Shown here piece by piece: positions 13,380 to 15,255 of a DNA stretch of 15,255 nt (position 1 is its first letter; each line of letters opens with the position of its first letter). The position numbers and the translations under genes are program-made. The stretch is from Bacilli bacterium (GTDB lineage: Bacteria > Bacillota_I > Bacilli_A > RFN20 > CAG-288), in contig CAAFJQ010000008.1 of NCBI GenBank assembly GCA_900763245.1, positions 1 through 15,255 on the forward strand, in the 5' to 3' direction. Below the pieces are notes generated by a model. That model worked only from the letters and a program-made list of their open reading frames with translations, made no database searches and was not told the origin of the DNA.

Positions 13380-15218
13380 TTATTTCTCCTTGTTGGTGTT
13401 TTTAAACGGAAGGTCAAACAATATTCTTCTTGGTGCCAGTTTCTTGGCATCGGACTTCAGGAAGTCAATCGATTCTTCTTCGATGTACTCCAGTCTTGAA
13501 CTTGGCTGAGAGACTTCCTTGCATTCAAAGATTCTACCACCATTGACGATACCTGTTTCAATATCATCGATATGATCAAGGCCATAGAAGACAAGCGGAG
13601 TCTTGTATGGCGTGTAGTAGGTAGCCTGAATCGTTCTCAGATCGTTGATGGCATCTTCATGATTTGTCGTGATGGTTGTGAAGGTGTTAGGAATAAAGAA
13701 GTATTTAGCCATTCTGAGGATATTTGTTCTCGGATTGCTGGAGAGCGTGTCGACAAGAAGAGCAATTTCAGTATTATCTGTCGTGCCCGTCTTCAGATTT
13801 CTGAGGATGACATTGGTTTCATCGGTTGTCGTCAGAAGGTCAGATGTCTTCACGCAGACAATCCATTTGATCTGAGGAGACTTGTCCTGAACGAATTGAA
13901 CGAATTTATTTAAGGCGCGATAAGGAAGAAGCAAGGCTATCTTCACGTCTTTTGTGGAACTTTTTGTCGCAGACTGAACTTTTCGATATAGACTGTCAAA
14001 GAGCACATTGATGCCGTTTCTGCTGCCGCATTTGACGTCTTCGGCCGTAGAGATGACATCATCGAAATCTTCAATCGATATGCCATATGGTTTCGGCCTG
14101 AGGATATAGAAGGACTGAAGTCCTGATTCGACATCGTAAGTCGCAGAGAAGTAGAGACGGAAGGTTTCGTTCTTCAACAACTGCTTCACTTCCTCTTTTT
14201 GTATCTTCGCCTGCTCATAACTTAAGAAGAAGGATTCATCGTAGAGAAGGACACGATCGTTCTTGGTCTTTCCCTGGCAGATAGCATCGGCCATCTTCTT
14301 CGCCTGTTCTTTTCCGAGCATGTAATTGCCTTGGTAGAGCGTGCCGATTGTCACACCGATTGCGATTGACAGATCAATATCGGGTGAATTGAAGTTGAGA
14401 TATTGCTGCAATGCGGTATAGATTGTGGAGGCGAGGTTCATCGTCATTAGCTTTGAGAGAGAGGAGGTATCGATGATGAGGAAGTCATTGGAAGAGATTT
14501 TGCATAGCTTTCTGGATTTATTGAGATAGCGGGTGACCATATTCATCGCACCGTTTTTCGCTTTCTCAATCGTTTTGAAATCCTCTTCGGTTGGATTGGC
14601 TTTCGTAAAGAAGAATTCAAAGTAGAGAATGGAACCGAGAATATCCGCATCGCATCCGGATAAGAATCTCTTGCATTCCTCTTCGTTTTTGAGGAAATAC
14701 TTTGTGGATGCCTTCTTGTTGATGTCGAAGTTTGCACGTGTCGTTGTGACATAAGGCAACAGCTGACTTTCAAAGTGGATGATGTGATTGTCTCTGTTGA
14801 TAGAAGTGAAGTTGAGAATCGATGCGCTGTATTTCTTTCCTTTGTTGATCTTGATATCGACCTGAAGAGAATGGCTTCCAAGATTCTTTTCGTTGAGGAT
14901 AGCCTGGAACCATTCTTTGATTCTGTAGGTATCTGATCTTCTGAACTGAGCGAAGAATTCCTCCTCCGTGTAATTTTTGACATTAGTCAGATTGATCTTG
15001 TCAAAGCTATAGTAACGTTTTCTCACGTAGTCATAGGTGTAGACTCGGATATTGAAGTCGTTGCTTTCAATCTTCTCCCTTGTCTTTTTGTCGAGATGGC
15101 AATAAGCAAGGCCAAAGCAGACAACACAGAGCAAAAGGAGGAAAACAAGCAATATGAAAAGCCATAGAAGTGTTCGGCTGTCAGGTGAAGCAAGCAAAGT
15201 CTTAATATTACTATTCAT
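13380..15218 (-). CDS. Membrane-anchored degenerate GGDEF-EAL-like protein
   Basis: This is a 612-aa protein with one transmembrane helix (about 16-40) and a large cytoplasmic part. My reading by eye: a PAS-like region (about 54-158); a GGDEF-fold region (about 185-330), with ILYFEFFF where LLYxDLDxF is usual and KISSNDFLII (240-249) where RxGGDEFxII is usual; then an EAL-fold region (about 335-580) starting FRLYFSATYDVESGLQSF (353-370) and ending GLDHIDDIETG..GGRIFECKEVSQP (546-572), like AEGVE...GxQGYxFSxP. The signature residues are gone: SSNDF for GGDEF, YILRP for the EAL strand, and no DDFG(T)G motif. If the homology holds it is enzymatically dead and probably a sensor or scaffold. First gene of the proS-aminopeptidase-trmL operon. 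The ATG has no SD and lies just after a -10-like sequence. Confidence 0.7.
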   Translation of the reverse strand: MNSNIKTLLASPDSRTLLWLFILLVFLLLLCVVCFGLAYCHLDKKTREKIESNDFNIRVYTYDYVRKRYYSFDKINLTNVKNYTEEEFFAQFRRSDTYRIKEWFQAILNEKNLGSHSLQVDIKINKGKKYSASILNFTSINRDNHIIHFESQLLPYVTTTRANFDINKKASTKYFLKNEEECKRFLSGCDADILGSILYFEFFFTKANPTEEDFKTIEKAKNGAMNMVTRYLNKSRKLCKISSNDFLIIDTSSLSKLMTMNLASTIYTALQQYLNFNSPDIDLSIAIGVTIGTLYQGNYMLGKEQAKKMADAICQGKTKNDRVLLYDESFFLSYEQAKIQKEEVKQLLKNETFRLYFSATYDVESGLQSFYILRPKPYGISIEDFDDVISTAEDVKCGSRNGINVLFDSLYRKVQSATKSSTKDVKIALLLPYRALNKFVQFVQDKSPQIKWIVCVKTSDLLTTTDETNVILRNLKTGTTDNTEIALLVDTLSSNPRTNILRMAKYFFIPNTFTTITTNHEDAINDLRTIQATYYTPYKTPLVFYGLDHIDDIETGIVNGGRIFECKEVSQPSSRLEYIEEESIDFLKSDAKKLAPRRILFDLPFKNTNKEK

Positions 15219-15225
15219 AATAAAA

Positions 15226-15233
15226 ATAATATA
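15226..15233 (-). promoter_or_regulatory. -10-like element of the GGDEF-EAL-like/proS operon
   Basis: On the minus strand TATATT (15233-15228) or TATTAT (15231-15226) places +1 one to three bases before the ATG at 15218. The -35 would lie at or beyond the window edge, so it cannot be judged. Confidence 0.4.
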
Positions 15234-15255
15234 GTGCTGTAAGCAACTATAATAT

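Noticed and set aside
1..15255. Mobile elements, CRISPR arrays, tRNA or rRNA genes
   Set aside because: No transposase-like ORF, terminal repeats, regularly spaced repeats, tRNA cloverleaf or rRNA stretch was seen on either strand.

Overview
This looks like a chromosomal housekeeping segment of an uncultured, gut-type low-GC Firmicutes/Mollicutes-like bacterium (Erysipelotrichia / RF39 / RFN20-like Bacilli). That placement is an inference. It rests on a eukaryote/Mycoplasma-type prolyl-tRNA synthetase, strong AGGAGG ribosome-binding sites on many genes, UUCG-loop and U-tract terminators, and a lipoprotein export signal. TGA is a stop codon here (punA, dtd and the aminopeptidase end on it) and TGG encodes Trp, so this is not a code-reassigned mycoplasma. 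No mobile element, CRISPR array, tRNA or rRNA was seen.

Layout. (1) 42-503 (+): an orphan, well-translated gene of unknown function with its own UUCG terminator. (2) 611-2958 (-): a tightly overlapping operon punA (purine nucleoside phosphorylase) - rarA (AAA+ replication-recombination ATPase) - small two-helix membrane protein. (3) 3019-4863 (+): dtd (D-aminoacyl-tRNA deacylase) and mnmA (tRNA 2-thiouridylase), overlapping by ATGA, followed by rpsU (ribosomal protein bS21). rpsU starts at TTG and is easily missed. (4) 4932-6143 (+): a single-chain iron-sulfur L-serine dehydratase. It meets, tail to tail with overlapping stop codons, a lipoprotein gene (6140-7189, -). (5) 7297-9264 (-): transketolase. 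(6) 9265-9607: a 343-base gap holding a strong candidate for an independent, highly structured small RNA (about 9318-9491, -). It has its own promoter, pairing 5' and 3' ends, and an intrinsic terminator. (7) 9608-15218 (-): a four-gene operon made of a membrane-anchored degenerate GGDEF-EAL-like protein, proS, an M24 aminopeptidase P, and trmL.

Themes. Translation quality and tRNA biology dominate: Dtd, MnmA, bS21, ProRS, TrmL and proline-peptide recycling by aminopeptidase P. Central metabolism is represented by transketolase, serine dehydratase and PNP.

The most notable signals are: the unassigned structured RNA with mutually exclusive pairings; the 612-residue protein that appears to keep the GGDEF-EAL layout with both catalytic signatures erased; promoter-to-ATG spacings that imply leaderless mRNAs for sdaA and for the GGDEF-EAL-like gene, next to genes with canonical SD sites; a possible leaderless mini-ORF running into the TTG start of rpsU; and a ProRS that has lost the cysteines of its C-terminal zinc domain. 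All family assignments come from reading motifs by eye; no database search was run.
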